DNA of 64,000 nt from Nisaea sp. (GCF_034670185.1 NZ_JAXMNY010000002.1:124001-188000); one strand, 5' to 3'; counted from the first letter of the stretch, positions 41,526 through 58,418 are shown. Notes: a model not told the origin generated them from the letters alone. A program made the numbers and translations.

Positions 41526-43601
41526 TTAGGCCAGTTTGGCGCGGACTTCATCCGCGACAGCCTGAGGCACCTGCTCATAGTGGTCGAACTGCATGGTATA
41601 CTGCGCACGTCCCTGGCTCATCGAGCGCAAGGTATTCACATAGCCGAACATGTTGGCCAGCGGGACCATGGCTTCGATCACGCGCGCATTTCCGCGCTGA
41701 TCCATACCGCCCACCTGACCACGACGACTGTTCAGGTCGCCGATGATGTCGCCCATATAGTCTTCCGGGGTCACAACCTCGACACTCATGATCGGCTCGA
41801 GAAGCCGGGGTCCGGCTTTCTGCATGCCTTCCTTGAAGGCGGCACGGGCCGCGATCTCGAACGCCAGCACGCTGGAGTCGACATCGTGAGACGCACCGTC
41901 AGTCAGCGTGACCTTGAAGTCGATGACCGGGAAACCGGTGAGAACACCGCTATCCTTGGAGCTGTTCAGGCCCTTTTCGACGCCAGGGATGTATTCCTTC
42001 GGAATGTTACCGCCGACGACCTTGTTCTCGAAGACAAAGCCTTCGCCGGTTTCAGCCGGAGCAAACGTCATCTTCACCCGGGCGAACTGACCGGAACCAC
42101 CGGTCTGCTTCTTGTGGGTGTAGTCGATATCGGCGGTCTTCGTAATCGTCTCACGATAGGCAACCTGCGGCGCGCCAACATTGGCGTCGACCTTGAATTC
42201 GCGACGCATACGGTCAACCAGGATCTCGAGGTGAAGCTCACCCATACCCTTGATCACCGTCTGGCCGCTTTCGTGGTCAACGGACACGCGGAAGGACGGA
42301 TCCTCGGCCGCGAGGCGCTGCAGAGCGGTCGACATCTTTTCCTGGTCGCTCTTGGTCTTCGGCTCGACCGCGACTTCGATGACCGGATCCGGGAACTCCA
42401 TGCGCTCCAGGATGACCTGTGCTGTCGGTTCCGTCAGGGTGTCACCGGTCGTGGTGTTCTTCAGGCCGGCGATGGCGACGATGTCACCAGCGCGCGCTTC
42501 CTTGATGTCTTCACGGCTGTTGGAATGCATGAGGAGCATGCGGCCAACGCGCTCGCGCTGATCCTTAACCGTATTCTGGGTCGACGTACCTGTTTCAAGC
42601 ACACCCGAATAGACACGCACAAAGGTCAGGGTCCCGACGAACGGATCGTTCATGACCTTGAAAGCGAGGCCGGCAAACGGCTGGTCATCGGACGGCTTGC
42701 GCTCGATCACCGTTTCGCCGTCCATGGCAACGCCCTTGACGGCGCCAACATCAAGCGGGCTCGGCAGATAATCGACAACCGCGTCGAGGAGCGGCTGAAC
42801 CCCCTTGTTCTTGAATGCGGAACCACAGGTCACCGGGACGAAAGCGCCAGTAACGGTACCCTTGCGGATGCAGGCCTTGAGGGTCGCCTCATCCGGCTCG
42901 GTGCCTTCGAGATACGCTTCCATCGCGGCATCGTCCTGCTCGACGGCAGTTTCGATGAGCTGGGCGCGGTACTCTTCGGCCTTGGCTTTCAGGTTGTCCG
43001 GAATATCGATGATCTCGAATTCGGCACCAAGGCTCTCGTCCAGCCAGCGAATGGCCTTCATCTTCAGGATGTCGACAATACCGACAAAATCGGACTCAGA
43101 TCCCATCGGCATCTGCATGACCAGCGGGGTCGCACCAAGGCGATCGATGATCATGTCGACACAGCGATAGAAGTCAGCGCCGATGCGATCCATCTTGTTG
43201 ATGAAGCAGATCCGCGGGACATGATACTTGTCCGCCTGACGCCAGACCGTTTCGGACTGCGGCTCGACACCGGCAACGGAGTCGAACACGGCAACCGCGC
43301 CATCGAGAACCCGAAGCGCACGCTCGACCTCAATCGTGAAGTCAACGTGACCCGGTGTATCGATGATGTTGACCCGATGATCGTTCCAGAAACAGGTCGT
43401 TGCAGCCGAGGTGATCGTGATCCCCCGCTCCTGCTCCTGCTCCATCCAATCCATCGTGGCGGCGCCGTCGTGGACCTCACCGATCTTGTAGGAACGGCCT
43501 GTGTAATACAGCACGCGTTCCGTGGTCGTGGTCTTACCAGCATCGATGTGAGCCATGATGCCGATATTACGATAGCGCTCGAGCGGATGTGTCCTAGCCA
43601 T
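41526..43601 (-). CDS. fusA: Elongation factor G
   Basis: A 691-residue EF-G translocase. G1 is AHIDAGKTTTTER, the switch I region is AATMDWMEQEQERGITITSA, G3 is DTPGHVDF and G4 is NKMD. Domain IV (VDANVGAPQVAYRETI) and domain V (GMQKAGPRLLEPIMSVEVVTPEDYMG, read in parts) are complete. It lies between rpsG and tuf, the normal str order. Confidence 0.99.
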   Translation of the reverse strand: MARTHPLERYRNIGIMAHIDAGKTTTTERVLYYTGRSYKIGEVHDGAATMDWMEQEQERGITITSAATTCFWNDHRVNIIDTPGHVDFTIEVERALRVLDGAVAVFDSVAGVEPQSETVWRQADKYHVPRICFINKMDRIGADFYRCVDMIIDRLGATPLVMQMPMGSESDFVGIVDILKMKAIRWLDESLGAEFEIIDIPDNLKAKAEEYRAQLIETAVEQDDAAMEAYLEGTEPDEATLKACIRKGTVTGAFVPVTCGSAFKNKGVQPLLDAVVDYLPSPLDVGAVKGVAMDGETVIERKPSDDQPFAGLAFKVMNDPFVGTLTFVRVYSGVLETGTSTQNTVKDQRERVGRMLLMHSNSREDIKEARAGDIVAIAGLKNTTTGDTLTEPTAQVILERMEFPDPVIEVAVEPKTKSDQEKMSTALQRLAAEDPSFRVSVDHESGQTVIKGMGELHLEILVDRMRREFKVDANVGAPQVAYRETITKTADIDYTHKKQTGGSGQFARVKMTFAPAETGEGFVFENKVVGGNIPKEYIPGVEKGLNSSKDSGVLTGFPVIDFKVTLTDGASHDVDSSVLAFEIAARAAFKEGMQKAGPRLLEPIMSVEVVTPEDYMGDIIGDLNSRRGQVGGMDQRGNARVIEAMVPLANMFGYVNTLRSMSQGRAQYTMQFDHYEQVPQAVADEVRAKLA

Positions 43602-43624
43602 GGCGTCCGTCCAAAATCCCTGGG

Positions 43625-44095
43625 TTACCAGCGGTAATGCGAGAATGCTTTGTTGGCGTCAGCCATACGGTGCGTGTCTTCACGCTTCTTCACTGCGGCG
43701 CCGCGATTGTTCACGGCATCCATCAGTTCACCGGAAAGCCGATCAACCATCGTGTTTTCAGAGCGCTTGCGCGCTGCGTCGATGGTCCAACGAATAGCCA
43801 GCGCCTGCGCCCGCTCGGTGCGGACTTCGACCGGCACCTGATAGGTCGCACCACCGACACGGCGGGAACGAACTTCAACAGTCGGCTTCACGTTGGCGAG
43901 CGCCTCGTGGAACACGGCGACCGGCGCCTGGCCGGTACGGGCCTCGACGCGATCGAAGGCACCGTAAACGATGCTTTCAGCCACGGACCGCTTGCCGTCA
44001 TACATGAGGCAGCTCATGAACTTTGAGACCACTTCGTCGCCAAATTTGGCGTCGGGAAGGACCTCGCGTTTTTCTGCGCGGTGACGTCTGGACAT
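43625..44095 (-). CDS. rpsG: 30S ribosomal protein S7
   Basis: A 156-residue S7, the 16S 3'-domain assembly starter: MSRRHRAEKREVLPDAKFGDE, FMSCLMYDGKRSVAESIVYGA and the conserved RVGGATYQVPVEVRTERAQALAIRW (read in parts). The C-terminal AFSHYRW is typical. Confidence 0.99.
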   Translation of the reverse strand: MSRRHRAEKREVLPDAKFGDEVVSKFMSCLMYDGKRSVAESIVYGAFDRVEARTGQAPVAVFHEALANVKPTVEVRSRRVGGATYQVPVEVRTERAQALAIRWTIDAARKRSENTMVDRLSGELMDAVNNRGAAVKKREDTHRMADANKAFSHYRW

Positions 44096-44106
44096 CCGGT
44101 CTCTCC

Positions 44107-44478
44107 TTACTTAGGACGCTTCGCGCCGTATTTCGAGCGGCGCTGACGGCGGTCCTTGACACCCTGGGTATCCAGCGTGCCGCGAATGATGTGATAGCGC
44201 ACACCCGGAAGATCCTTCACACGGCCGCCGCGGATCATCACGACGGAGTGTTCCTGAAGGTTGTGGCCTTCACCCGGAATGTAGCTAGTGACCTCGAAGC
44301 CGTTGGTAAGACGGACACGCGCGACTTTACGAAGCGCGGAGTTCGGCTTTTTCGGCGTCGTTGTGTAAACGCGCGTGCACACGCCACGCTTTTGCGGGCA
44401 GGCTTCCAGCGCAGGTACTTTATTGCGCTCGACAGGAGCCTTACGGCCCTGCCGAATCAGCTGGTTGATCGTCGGCAT
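44107..44478 (-). CDS. rpsL: 30S ribosomal protein S12
   Basis: A 123-residue S12 of the decoding centre. Lys43 in TPKKPNSALRK and Lys88 in GGRVKDLPGVRYH are the unsubstituted residues, so no streptomycin-resistance change is present. It is the first gene of the str operon, with a promoter about 190 bases upstream. Confidence 0.99.
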   Translation of the reverse strand: MPTINQLIRQGRKAPVERNKVPALEACPQKRGVCTRVYTTTPKKPNSALRKVARVRLTNGFEVTSYIPGEGHNLQEHSVVMIRGGRVKDLPGVRYHIIRGTLDTQGVKDRRQRRSKYGAKRPK

Positions 44479-44649
44479 TCAGTCGACCCTCTCGACTTAA
44501 AACAATTATGCAAACAACAATCGGCCCCAGGGCACCGCCCTGCCGGCCAACCATTTCTTTGCGCGGCGTTCGAATTCGAACCTAGTGTTCAAGCGTTTCG
44601 CCGAGACTGCGTCTGAACAAACGTGCCGTTACCGACATCCTTGTCACCA

Positions 44650-44667
44650 CCAGCCTCCAAAGGCTGG
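44650..44667 (-). promoter_or_regulatory. 5'-leader hairpin of the str operon mRNA
   Basis: On the minus strand CCAGCC, a 6-base loop (TTTGGA) and GGCTGG lie just after the predicted transcription start. With one mismatch the stem extends further. It may protect the 5' end of a highly expressed message. Confidence 0.45.
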
Positions 44668-44670
44668 CGG

Positions 44671-44699
44671 ATACTATTGACGCACCCTTGTGCGGTCAA
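44671..44699 (-). promoter_or_regulatory. Sigma70 promoter of the str operon
   Basis: On the minus strand TTGACC, a 17-base spacer and TAGTAT are close to consensus. The -35 plus spacer also forms an imperfect inverted repeat (TTGACCGCAC against GTGCGTCAA). Confidence 0.8.
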
Positions 44700-44860
44700 G
44701 GACTGAATCCCGCTTTTTTCCGCATAGCGCCTATTTGCTGTCTGCAGATCGGAAAGCCACTAGATCCGGGCTTTCCAAGGAAATACCCGAACCCGGTTAA
44801 GGCTTTTCGCGCAAGATTCCGTCCCTCGTATGCCGAAGTCGCGCTCCGGCCGGAAAGACA

Positions 44861-44890
44861 ACGGCGCCCGGAAGGTAATCCGGGCGCCGT
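44861..44890 (-). terminator. Terminator hairpin after rpoC
   Basis: ACGGCGCCCGGA (44861-44872) pairs perfectly with TCCGGGCGCCGT (44879-44890) over a 6-base loop, 43 bases after the rpoC stop. The following minus-strand sequence (TGTCTTTCC) is only moderately T-rich, so some read-through into the str genes is possible. Confidence 0.8.
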
Positions 44891-44933
44891 CTGCGTTCGA
44901 CTCGAACGATGTTTCGCGCTTTCGCGCCGTGTC

Positions 44934-49112
<4,179 letters not shown>

Positions 49113-49243
49113 CAAGCATCTCCTTACGTCACTGGGACGTTGTGCGCCGACTTACCATAGTGTGGGCGACGCGGCCGGGTACGGCAAGTCCGCACCAGGG
49201 AGGATAGAACCGGGCGGCCTCTTAAGAGACCACCCGGAATGGC

Positions 49244-53425
<4,182 letters not shown>

Positions 53426-53607
53426 GGTCAAACCTCGCCCACCTTTCGTTCGAACAGGAGCGGTCGGGACGGGTATCCGTCCGCTCCATGGCTCACGCGC
53501 CCGCCGCGAGAACCGCCTTATCAGCCTGACCGGGGAAACCGGTCTCCTAGCCTTACCGCTGATGCCGGGGCAGCAACGGTAAGAACAGGAAAAGGGCAGG
53601 GCGACGA

Positions 53608-53625
53608 GCGCGTCTACCGACGCGC
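53608..53625 (-). promoter_or_regulatory. rplL-rpoB intergenic hairpin (candidate attenuator or processing site)
   Basis: GCGCGTC and GACGCGC form a perfect 7-bp stem with a 4-base loop, 37 bases after the rplL stop in a 237-base gap. An attenuator or RNase III site at this place sets the ratio of L7/L12 to polymerase in E. coli; equivalence here is inferred from position. Confidence 0.45.
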
Positions 53626-53662
53626 CCGCACCCCACCCGTATTCCAGAGTAACGCCAAGGCG

Positions 53663-54043
53663 TTACTTCAGCTCGACGGTCGCACCAGCTTCCTCGAGTT
53701 TCTTCTTCAGCTCTTCGGCTTCGTCCTTGGAAGCACCTTCCTTCACAGGCTTCGGTGCACCTTCGACGAGATCCTTGGCTTCTTTCAGGCCGAGACCGGT
53801 GATCGCGCGAACTTCTTTGATCACGTTGATCTTCTTGTCGCCAGCAGCCATCAGGACTACGTCAAAAGAGTCCTTCTCTTCTGCAGCGGCACCACCGGCA
53901 TCGCCACCACCTGCAACGGCTGCAACAGCAACCGGAGCAGCGGCGGAAACGCCCCATTTGTCTTCAAGCAGCTTGGACAGTTCGGCCGCTTCGAGGACCG
54001 TCAGTTTGGAAAGCTCATCAACAAGCTTCTCAAGATCAGCCAT
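53663..54043 (-). CDS. rplL: 50S ribosomal protein L7/L12
   Basis: A 126-residue stalk protein. The N-terminal dimerisation helices are MADLEKLVDELSKLTVLEAAELSKLLE, the alanine/glycine hinge is VAVAAVAGGGDAGGAAAEEK, and the C-terminal factor-binding domain has INVIKEVRAITGLGLKEAKDLVEGAPKPVKEG. It follows rplJ by 49 bases. Confidence 0.99.
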   Translation of the reverse strand: MADLEKLVDELSKLTVLEAAELSKLLEDKWGVSAAAPVAVAAVAGGGDAGGAAAEEKDSFDVVLMAAGDKKINVIKEVRAITGLGLKEAKDLVEGAPKPVKEGASKDEAEELKKKLEEAGATVELK

Positions 54044-54092
54044 TAGTAAATACTCCAGACTTGAGCTTCGTTAAACGGAGTGGAACGCCCAC

Positions 54093-54605
54093 TCACCCCT
54101 CTTGACTGCCACGGGCGGAAAGCACCCGAGCCATTTGACCGGCAGGTGCCTGCAGAACACCAGCGACCTTGGTCGCCGGGGCTTGCAGCAAGCCCAGCAG
54201 CTTTGCACGCAGTGCGTCGAGAGACGGCAACTTGGCGAGAGCCTTGACCTGCTCGACATCGAGCATTTTTGTGCCGAGAGCCCCGGCGACAATGGACAGT
54301 TTCTCGTTGGCGTTGGCGAACTCGACGGCAACCTTGGCAGCGGCAACCGGATCTTCTGACGTAGCAATCGCCGTCGGACCCGTGAAGGACGCTTCAAGGT
54401 TTTCGTACTCCGTGCCTTTCAGAGCGAGACGAGCGATCCGATTTTTCGTGACTTTGTATCGGGCCCCTGCTGAACGCATCTTGCCGCGAAGGTCATTGAC
54501 CTCATCGACAGTCAGACCGACCTGATGGGTAACCACGACGAGCGCGGAATCCGAAAAGGTCTTGTTCAGGGTCTCGACCAGAGCCGCTTTTTCAGTACGG
54601 TTCAC
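54093..54605 (-). CDS. rplJ: 50S ribosomal protein L10
   Basis: A 170-residue L10, stalk base: MNRTEKAALVETLNKTFSDSALVVVTHQVGLTVDEVNDLRGKMRSAGARYKVTKNRI (conserved start, read in parts) and FTGPTAIATSEDPVAAAKVAVEFA. The C-terminal helix, rich in Ala/Gln, binds L7/L12 dimers. A structured leader precedes it. Confidence 0.98.
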   Translation of the reverse strand: MNRTEKAALVETLNKTFSDSALVVVTHQVGLTVDEVNDLRGKMRSAGARYKVTKNRIARLALKGTEYENLEASFTGPTAIATSEDPVAAAKVAVEFANANEKLSIVAGALGTKMLDVEQVKALAKLPSLDALRAKLLGLLQAPATKVAGVLQAPAGQMARVLSARGSQEG

Positions 54606-54720
54606 TGATCATCTCCGCATCTGCGGGCCTCAGCACAATGCCGAAGCCCCCTTTGCACATGAACCGACGAACACCATGCCCGTCGGCCCGGTTCGCCTGT
54701 CCCAGAAGCTCAAACGTTAG
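54606..54720 (-). promoter_or_regulatory. Candidate L10-type autoregulatory leader of rplJL
   Basis: The 115 bases before rplJ hold a long stem on the minus strand: GAACCG..CGACG pairs with CGTCG..GTTC, interrupted by a GGC bulge, as kink-turn-like L10 sites are. The bases close to rplJ (GTGCTGAGGC, CGGAGATGATCAGTG) match what I recall of L10 leaders. L10 with L7/L12 binds such leaders and blocks its own translation. Confidence 0.5.
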
Positions 54721-54826
54721 TCTGACCCGGCATACCGGGATCGAATTCCGTTTTCACCCCTGTCTGTACGGGAAGATTAAGCCGCCGTGGCCGAAGCCGC
54801 TTTGGCACCCGTAGTCTCGGACAGGT

Positions 54827-54878
54827 CAGGGCCGATCCGAAGGCCGGCCCCTGTTTCCGGCGCCCTTTCAGGCACCGG
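54827..54878 (-). promoter_or_regulatory. Paired hairpins after rplA (terminator or attenuator)
   Basis: Right after rplA the minus strand shows CCGGTGCC/GGCGCCGG (54857-54878, 6-base loop, one G-U pair) followed by CAGGGGCCG/CGGCCCTG (54827-54853, one bulged base). There is no T-run. They probably reduce read-through or mark RNA processing between rplKA and rplJL. Confidence 0.5.
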
Positions 54879-54893
54879 AAATCACACTCAATA

Positions 54894-55592
54894 CTAGGAA
54901 GCGCCCAGTATCGAGGTATCCACTTTCACACCCGGCCCCATCGTGGAGCAAAGCGCGATACGCTGAACGTAAGTGCCCTTGGCACCTGTCGGCTTCGCGC
55001 GGGTGATCGCATCAACAAATGCGTTCGCATTCTCGAGCAGCTGCTCCTCGGAGAAGCTGGCCTTGCCGATGCCGGCATGAACGATACCGGCACGCTCGAC
55101 GCGGAACTCAACCTGGCCTGCCTTGGCGGCAGTCACGGCCGCAGCCACATCCGGGGTCACGGTACCGAGCTTCGGGTTCGGCATCAGGCCGCGCGGGCCC
55201 AGCACCTTACCGAGACGACCGACGAGGGCCATCATGTCCGGCGTCGCGATGACACGGTCGAAATCCATCCGGCCATCCTGGATTTCCTTCATCAGGTCAT
55301 CCGAACCGACGATTTCGGCACCAGCCTCACGCGCTTCGTCAGCTTTCGCATCTTTCGCGAAAACCGCGACGCGAACGTCCTTACCCGTGCCGTGCGGCAG
55401 GGCGACAACGCCACGAACCATCTGATCGGCGTGACGCGGGTCAACACCGAGGTTCATGGAGATCTCGACGGTCTCGTCGAACTTCGCCTTGGCGCCGTTC
55501 TTGACCAGTTTCACAGCTTCGTCGAGAGCGTGCAGCTTCAGCCGATCGACGCTCTCATAGGCGCCCTTGAGACGCTTACCCAGTTTCGCCAT
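54894..55592 (-). CDS. rplA: 50S ribosomal protein L1
   Basis: A 232-residue L1: MAKLGKRLKGAYESVDRLK, ETVEISMNLGVDPRHADQMVRG and the signature IATPDMMALVGRLGKVLGPRGLMPNPK (read in parts). The ATG at 55592 gives the family length; GGAG lies about 7 bases before it. L1 is the expected translational repressor of rplK-rplA. Confidence 0.99.
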   Translation of the reverse strand: MAKLGKRLKGAYESVDRLKLHALDEAVKLVKNGAKAKFDETVEISMNLGVDPRHADQMVRGVVALPHGTGKDVRVAVFAKDAKADEAREAGAEIVGSDDLMKEIQDGRMDFDRVIATPDMMALVGRLGKVLGPRGLMPNPKLGTVTPDVAAAVTAAKAGQVEFRVERAGIVHAGIGKASFSEEQLLENANAFVDAITRAKPTGAKGTYVQRIALCSTMGPGVKVDTSILGAS

Positions 55593-55596
55593 CGTC

Positions 55597-56025
55597 TTAC
55601 TCCACAACCTCAACGCCCATGGACCGGGCGGAACCGCGGATCATCTGGCATGCGCCTTCAAGATCGACGGCGTTCAGATCCGGCATCTTCGTCTCGGCGA
55701 TCTCACGGACCTGGTCCATGGTGATCTTGCCGACGATTTCCTTGCTCGGGTTGCTCGCGCCCTTCGGAAGCTTCGCGGCCTTCTTGATGAAGAAGCTGGC
55801 CGGCGGAGTCTTGGTCACGAACGAGAACGTACGGTCCTGATAAGCGGTGATCACGACCGGGATCGGCATGCCTTTTTCAAGGTTGCCGGTAGCCGCGTTG
55901 AACGCCTTGCAGAATTCCATGATGTTAAGCCCGCGCTGACCCAGCGCCGGGCCGACCGGCGGAGACGGATTCGCCTCACCGGCCTTGATCTCTAGCTTGA
56001 TGTAGCCAGCGATCTTTTTCGCCAT
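55597..56025 (-). CDS. rplK: 50S ribosomal protein L11
   Basis: A 142-residue L11 of the GTPase-associated centre: MAKKIAGYIKLEIKAGEANPSPPVGPALGQRGLNIMEFCKAFN (conserved start, read in parts) and TIMDQ-like VGKITMDQVREIAETKMPDLNA. The proline-rich thiostrepton-site helix PSPPVGPALGQ is intact. It follows nusG. Confidence 0.99.
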   Translation of the reverse strand: MAKKIAGYIKLEIKAGEANPSPPVGPALGQRGLNIMEFCKAFNAATGNLEKGMPIPVVITAYQDRTFSFVTKTPPASFFIKKAAKLPKGASNPSKEIVGKITMDQVREIAETKMPDLNAVDLEGACQMIRGSARSMGVEVVE

Positions 56026-56052
56026 TGTACTTACCTCTCATAGTGCCGGGTG

Positions 56053-56088
56053 GTGCGGGCTCCCAAGGTTTTCAGGAAGACCTCCCAC
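56053..56088 (-). promoter_or_regulatory. Candidate L1-binding leader of rplKA
   Basis: In the leader RNA, GUGGG pairs with CCCGC, then an asymmetric internal loop (A against UUGGGAG) and a GGU/ACC stem close a loop. Two short helices around such an asymmetric loop resemble the L1 site in 23S rRNA and in other rplK leaders. It lies 27 bases before the rplK ATG. Confidence 0.45.
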
Positions 56089-56107
56089 GCGAACATCAAT
56101 TTGAACG

Positions 56108-56638
56108 TTAGATCTTTTCGACCTGGGTATATTCCAGCTCGACGGGTGTCGACCGTCCAAAAATCGACACCGCAACCTTGAGACGGGATTTTTCTTCGTC
56201 CACATCCTCAACATATCCGTTGAAGGACGCGAACGGTCCGTCGGAAACACGTACCTGCTCGCCGATCTCGAAGATGACGGAGGGCTTCGGCCGCTCCACA
56301 CCTTCGGCGACCTGCTTGATGATCCTCTCGGCCTCGGACCTGGAGATGGCCTGGGGCTTGCCCTTGCTGCCGAGAAAACCAGTGACCTTCGGCTGGTCCT
56401 GAACCAGGTGCCAGCTTTGATCGGTCAACTCCATCTTCACGAGGATGTAGCCCGGGAAAAACTTGCGCTCAGCGTTCACTTTCGCGCCGCGTCGCATTTC
56501 CACGACTTCCTCGGTCGGAACCAAAACTTCTTCGATCAGGTCTTCCATCTCATGCGCGGCTGCCTGCTCGCGAATTGATTGCGCGACCTTCTTCTCGAAG
56601 CCGGAATAGACATGGAGGACGTACCAACGCGGTGCCAA
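56108..56638 (-). CDS. nusG: Transcription termination/antitermination factor NusG
   Basis: A 176-residue NusG: the NGN domain starts MAPRWYVLHVYSGFEKKVAQSI and contains RKFFPGYILVKMELTDQSWHLV; the KOW domain has IGEQVRVSDGPFASFNGYVEDVDEEKSRLKV. It starts 4 bases after secE stops, the standard secE-nusG coupling. Confidence 0.99.
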   Translation of the reverse strand: MAPRWYVLHVYSGFEKKVAQSIREQAAAHEMEDLIEEVLVPTEEVVEMRRGAKVNAERKFFPGYILVKMELTDQSWHLVQDQPKVTGFLGSKGKPQAISRSEAERIIKQVAEGVERPKPSVIFEIGEQVRVSDGPFASFNGYVEDVDEEKSRLKVAVSIFGRSTPVELEYTQVEKI

Positions 56639-56642
56639 TGGC

Positions 56643-56840
56643 CTAAGCCCCCAAACCCAATATAAATTTCACACCCCACGACAGCGCGCCATCGACGAGG
56701 AAAAAGAAGATAGACGCAAGCGTCACCATGATGAAAACCATCATGGTGCCCACACCCGTTTCCTTGCGGCTCGCCCAGGTCACCTTGGAAACTTCCTGGC
56801 GAACCTGCCGGACGAACTGCGCCGGAGAGACCTTTACCAT
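56643..56840 (-). CDS. secE: Preprotein translocase subunit SecE
   Basis: A 65-residue single-span SecE, the short form. The cytoplasmic amphipathic helix reads PAQFVRQVRQEVSKVTWASRKE with the conserved Lys/Val/Trp pattern, and the membrane segment follows (MMVFIMVTLASIFFFLVDGAL). It lies between tRNA-Trp and nusG. Confidence 0.97.
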   Translation of the reverse strand: MVKVSPAQFVRQVRQEVSKVTWASRKETGVGTMMVFIMVTLASIFFFLVDGALSWGVKFILGLGA

Positions 56841-56907
56841 CGTGATCCGTTTCTGTCAGCCGGGCTGTATAGCGCCCCGGCGGAATGAAATCAACTGTAG
56901 TGAAGCG

Positions 56908-56983
56908 TGGCAGGAGTGGCAGGGATCGAACCCGCAACCCCCGGTTTTGGAGACCGGTGCTCTACCAATTGAGCTACACTCCT
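56908..56983 (-). tRNA. tRNA-Trp (anticodon CCA)
   Basis: A 76-nt cloverleaf including an encoded 3' CCA. Acceptor arms AGGAGTG/CACTCCT pair perfectly; the D-arm is AGCTCAATTGGTAGAGC, the anticodon CCA is at 56948-56950, and the T-arm contains GGTTCGATCC. It lies between tuf and secE, the classic position. Confidence 0.98.
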
Positions 56984-57000
56984 ATACCGCGCTGCAAGTT

Positions 57001-57036
57001 GCCGCCCCAATCTCTCATGCTGAGAGGCAGGGCGGC
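57001..57036 (-). promoter_or_regulatory. Long hairpin between tuf and tRNA-Trp
   Basis: GCCGCCC (57001-57007) pairs with GGGCGGC (57030-57036), and an inner CTCTCA/TGAGAG stem closes a TGC loop. There is no T-run. It likely separates the tuf message from tRNA-Trp processing or gives partial termination. Confidence 0.55.
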
Positions 57037-57053
57037 AGCCTGTTATTCAAATC

Positions 57054-58244
57054 TTACTCGACGATTTTGGCAACGACGCCGGCGCCAACGGTGCGGCCAC
57101 CTTCGCGGATAGCGAAGCGCAGGCCTTCATCCATGGCAATCGGCGCGATCAGGTTAACCGTCATCGCGATATTGTCGCCCGGCATCACCATCTCGGTACC
57201 TTCCGGAAGCTCAACCGTCCCGGTCACGTCCGTCGTACGGAAGTAGAACTGCGGACGATAGTTCGAGAAGAACGGCGTGTGACGGCCACCTTCATCCTTC
57301 GTCAGGATGTAAGCCTCACAGGTGAACTTCGTGTGCGGCGTGATCGAACCCGGCTTGGCCAGAACCTGACCGCGCTCAACGTCTTCACGCTTCGTGCCAC
57401 GCAGAAGAACACCGACGTTGTCACCGGCTTCACCGCGATCAAGCAGCTTGCGGAACATCTCGACGCCCGTGCAGGTCGTCTTCACCGTGTCCTTGATACC
57501 GACGATTTCGATTTCGTCGCCAACATTCACAACACCGCGTTCGACGCGACCGGTCACAACCGTGCCACGGCCAGAGATCGAGAAAACGTCTTCGATCGGC
57601 ATCAGGAACGGCAGATCGATCGGACGCTCCGGCTGCGGGATGTACTTATCAACTTCGGCCATCAGCGCGAGAATGGCGTTCTTGCCGATTTCCTCGTTGC
57701 TGTCTTCCAGAGCCGCGAGAGCTGAGCCCTTCACGATCGGAATGTCGTCGCCCGGGAAGTCGTAGGAGGACAGAAGCTCACGAACTTCGAGCTCAACAAG
57801 CTCAAGAAGCTCTTCGTCGTCAACCTGATCGACCTTGTTCAGGAACACAACAAGCGCCGGAACGCCAACCTGGCGTGCCAGGAGGATGTGCTCGCGGGTC
57901 TGCGGCATCGGGCCGTCAGCGGCCGACACAACCAGGATCGCGCCGTCCATCTGCGCGGCACCCGTGATCATGTTCTTCACATAATCGGCGTGACCCGGGC
58001 AATCGACGTGTGCGTAGTGACGGGCTTCCGTCTCGTACTCAACGTGGGCCGTCGAGATCGTGATGCCACGAGCACGCTCTTCCGGGGCCTTGTCGATCTG
58101 GTCGTAAGCCGTGAAGCTTGCGCCACCGGACTCCGCCAGGACCTTCGTGATCGCAGCCGTCAAAGACGTCTTGCCGTGATCAACATGGCCGATCGTGCCA
58201 ATGTTGCAGTGCGGCTTATTCCGCTGAAACTTTTCCTTCGCCAT
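57054..58244 (-). CDS. tuf: Elongation factor Tu, copy in the tRNA-secE operon
   Basis: A 396-residue EF-Tu whose protein is identical to the copy at 40279-41469. The DNA is identical from the stop codon back through 57839; 13 silent differences lie in 57840-58239. The flanks are unrelated right up to the stop codon. It sits between tRNA-Gly and tRNA-Trp, as the E. coli tufB copy does. Confidence 0.99.
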   Translation of the reverse strand: MAKEKFQRNKPHCNIGTIGHVDHGKTSLTAAITKVLAESGGASFTAYDQIDKAPEERARGITISTAHVEYETEARHYAHVDCPGHADYVKNMITGAAQMDGAILVVSAADGPMPQTREHILLARQVGVPALVVFLNKVDQVDDEELLELVELEVRELLSSYDFPGDDIPIVKGSALAALEDSNEEIGKNAILALMAEVDKYIPQPERPIDLPFLMPIEDVFSISGRGTVVTGRVERGVVNVGDEIEIVGIKDTVKTTCTGVEMFRKLLDRGEAGDNVGVLLRGTKREDVERGQVLAKPGSITPHTKFTCEAYILTKDEGGRHTPFFSNYRPQFYFRTTDVTGTVELPEGTEMVMPGDNIAMTVNLIAPIAMDEGLRFAIREGGRTVGAGVVAKIVE

Positions 58245-58344
58245 CGCGCACGTGTTCCTGCTTGATTAGGCGGCCAAACCGACATTGCGCCGAGAATGAC
58301 CAGAATTGATCCCTGTGCTTGGCCTGTCCGTGGCGTCCGCGCGA

Positions 58345-58418
58345 TGGAGCGGGTGATGGGAATCGAACCCACGTATTCAGCTTGGAAGGCTGCTGCTCTA
58401 CCATTGAGCTACACCCGC
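58345..58418 (-). tRNA. tRNA-Gly (anticodon TCC)
   Basis: A 74-nt cloverleaf with encoded CCA. Acceptor GCGGGTG/CACCCGC, D-arm AGCTCAATGGTAGAGC, anticodon TCC at 58384-58386, T-arm with GGTTCGATTCC. It lies just upstream of tuf on the minus strand. Confidence 0.98.

Larger units (their letters stand above)
44479..44933. other. rpoC-rpsL intergenic region
   Basis: This 455-base gap is the largest in the supercluster. It holds the rpoC terminator (44861-44890), the str promoter (44671-44699) and a leader hairpin (44650-44667). The stretches 44700-44860 and 44500-44640 show no coding pattern or further clear element. Confidence 0.7.

Noticed and set aside
41490..43637. A 715-codon open frame on the plus strand
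   Set aside because: It is the complement of fusA, with no independent start signal or conserved motif.
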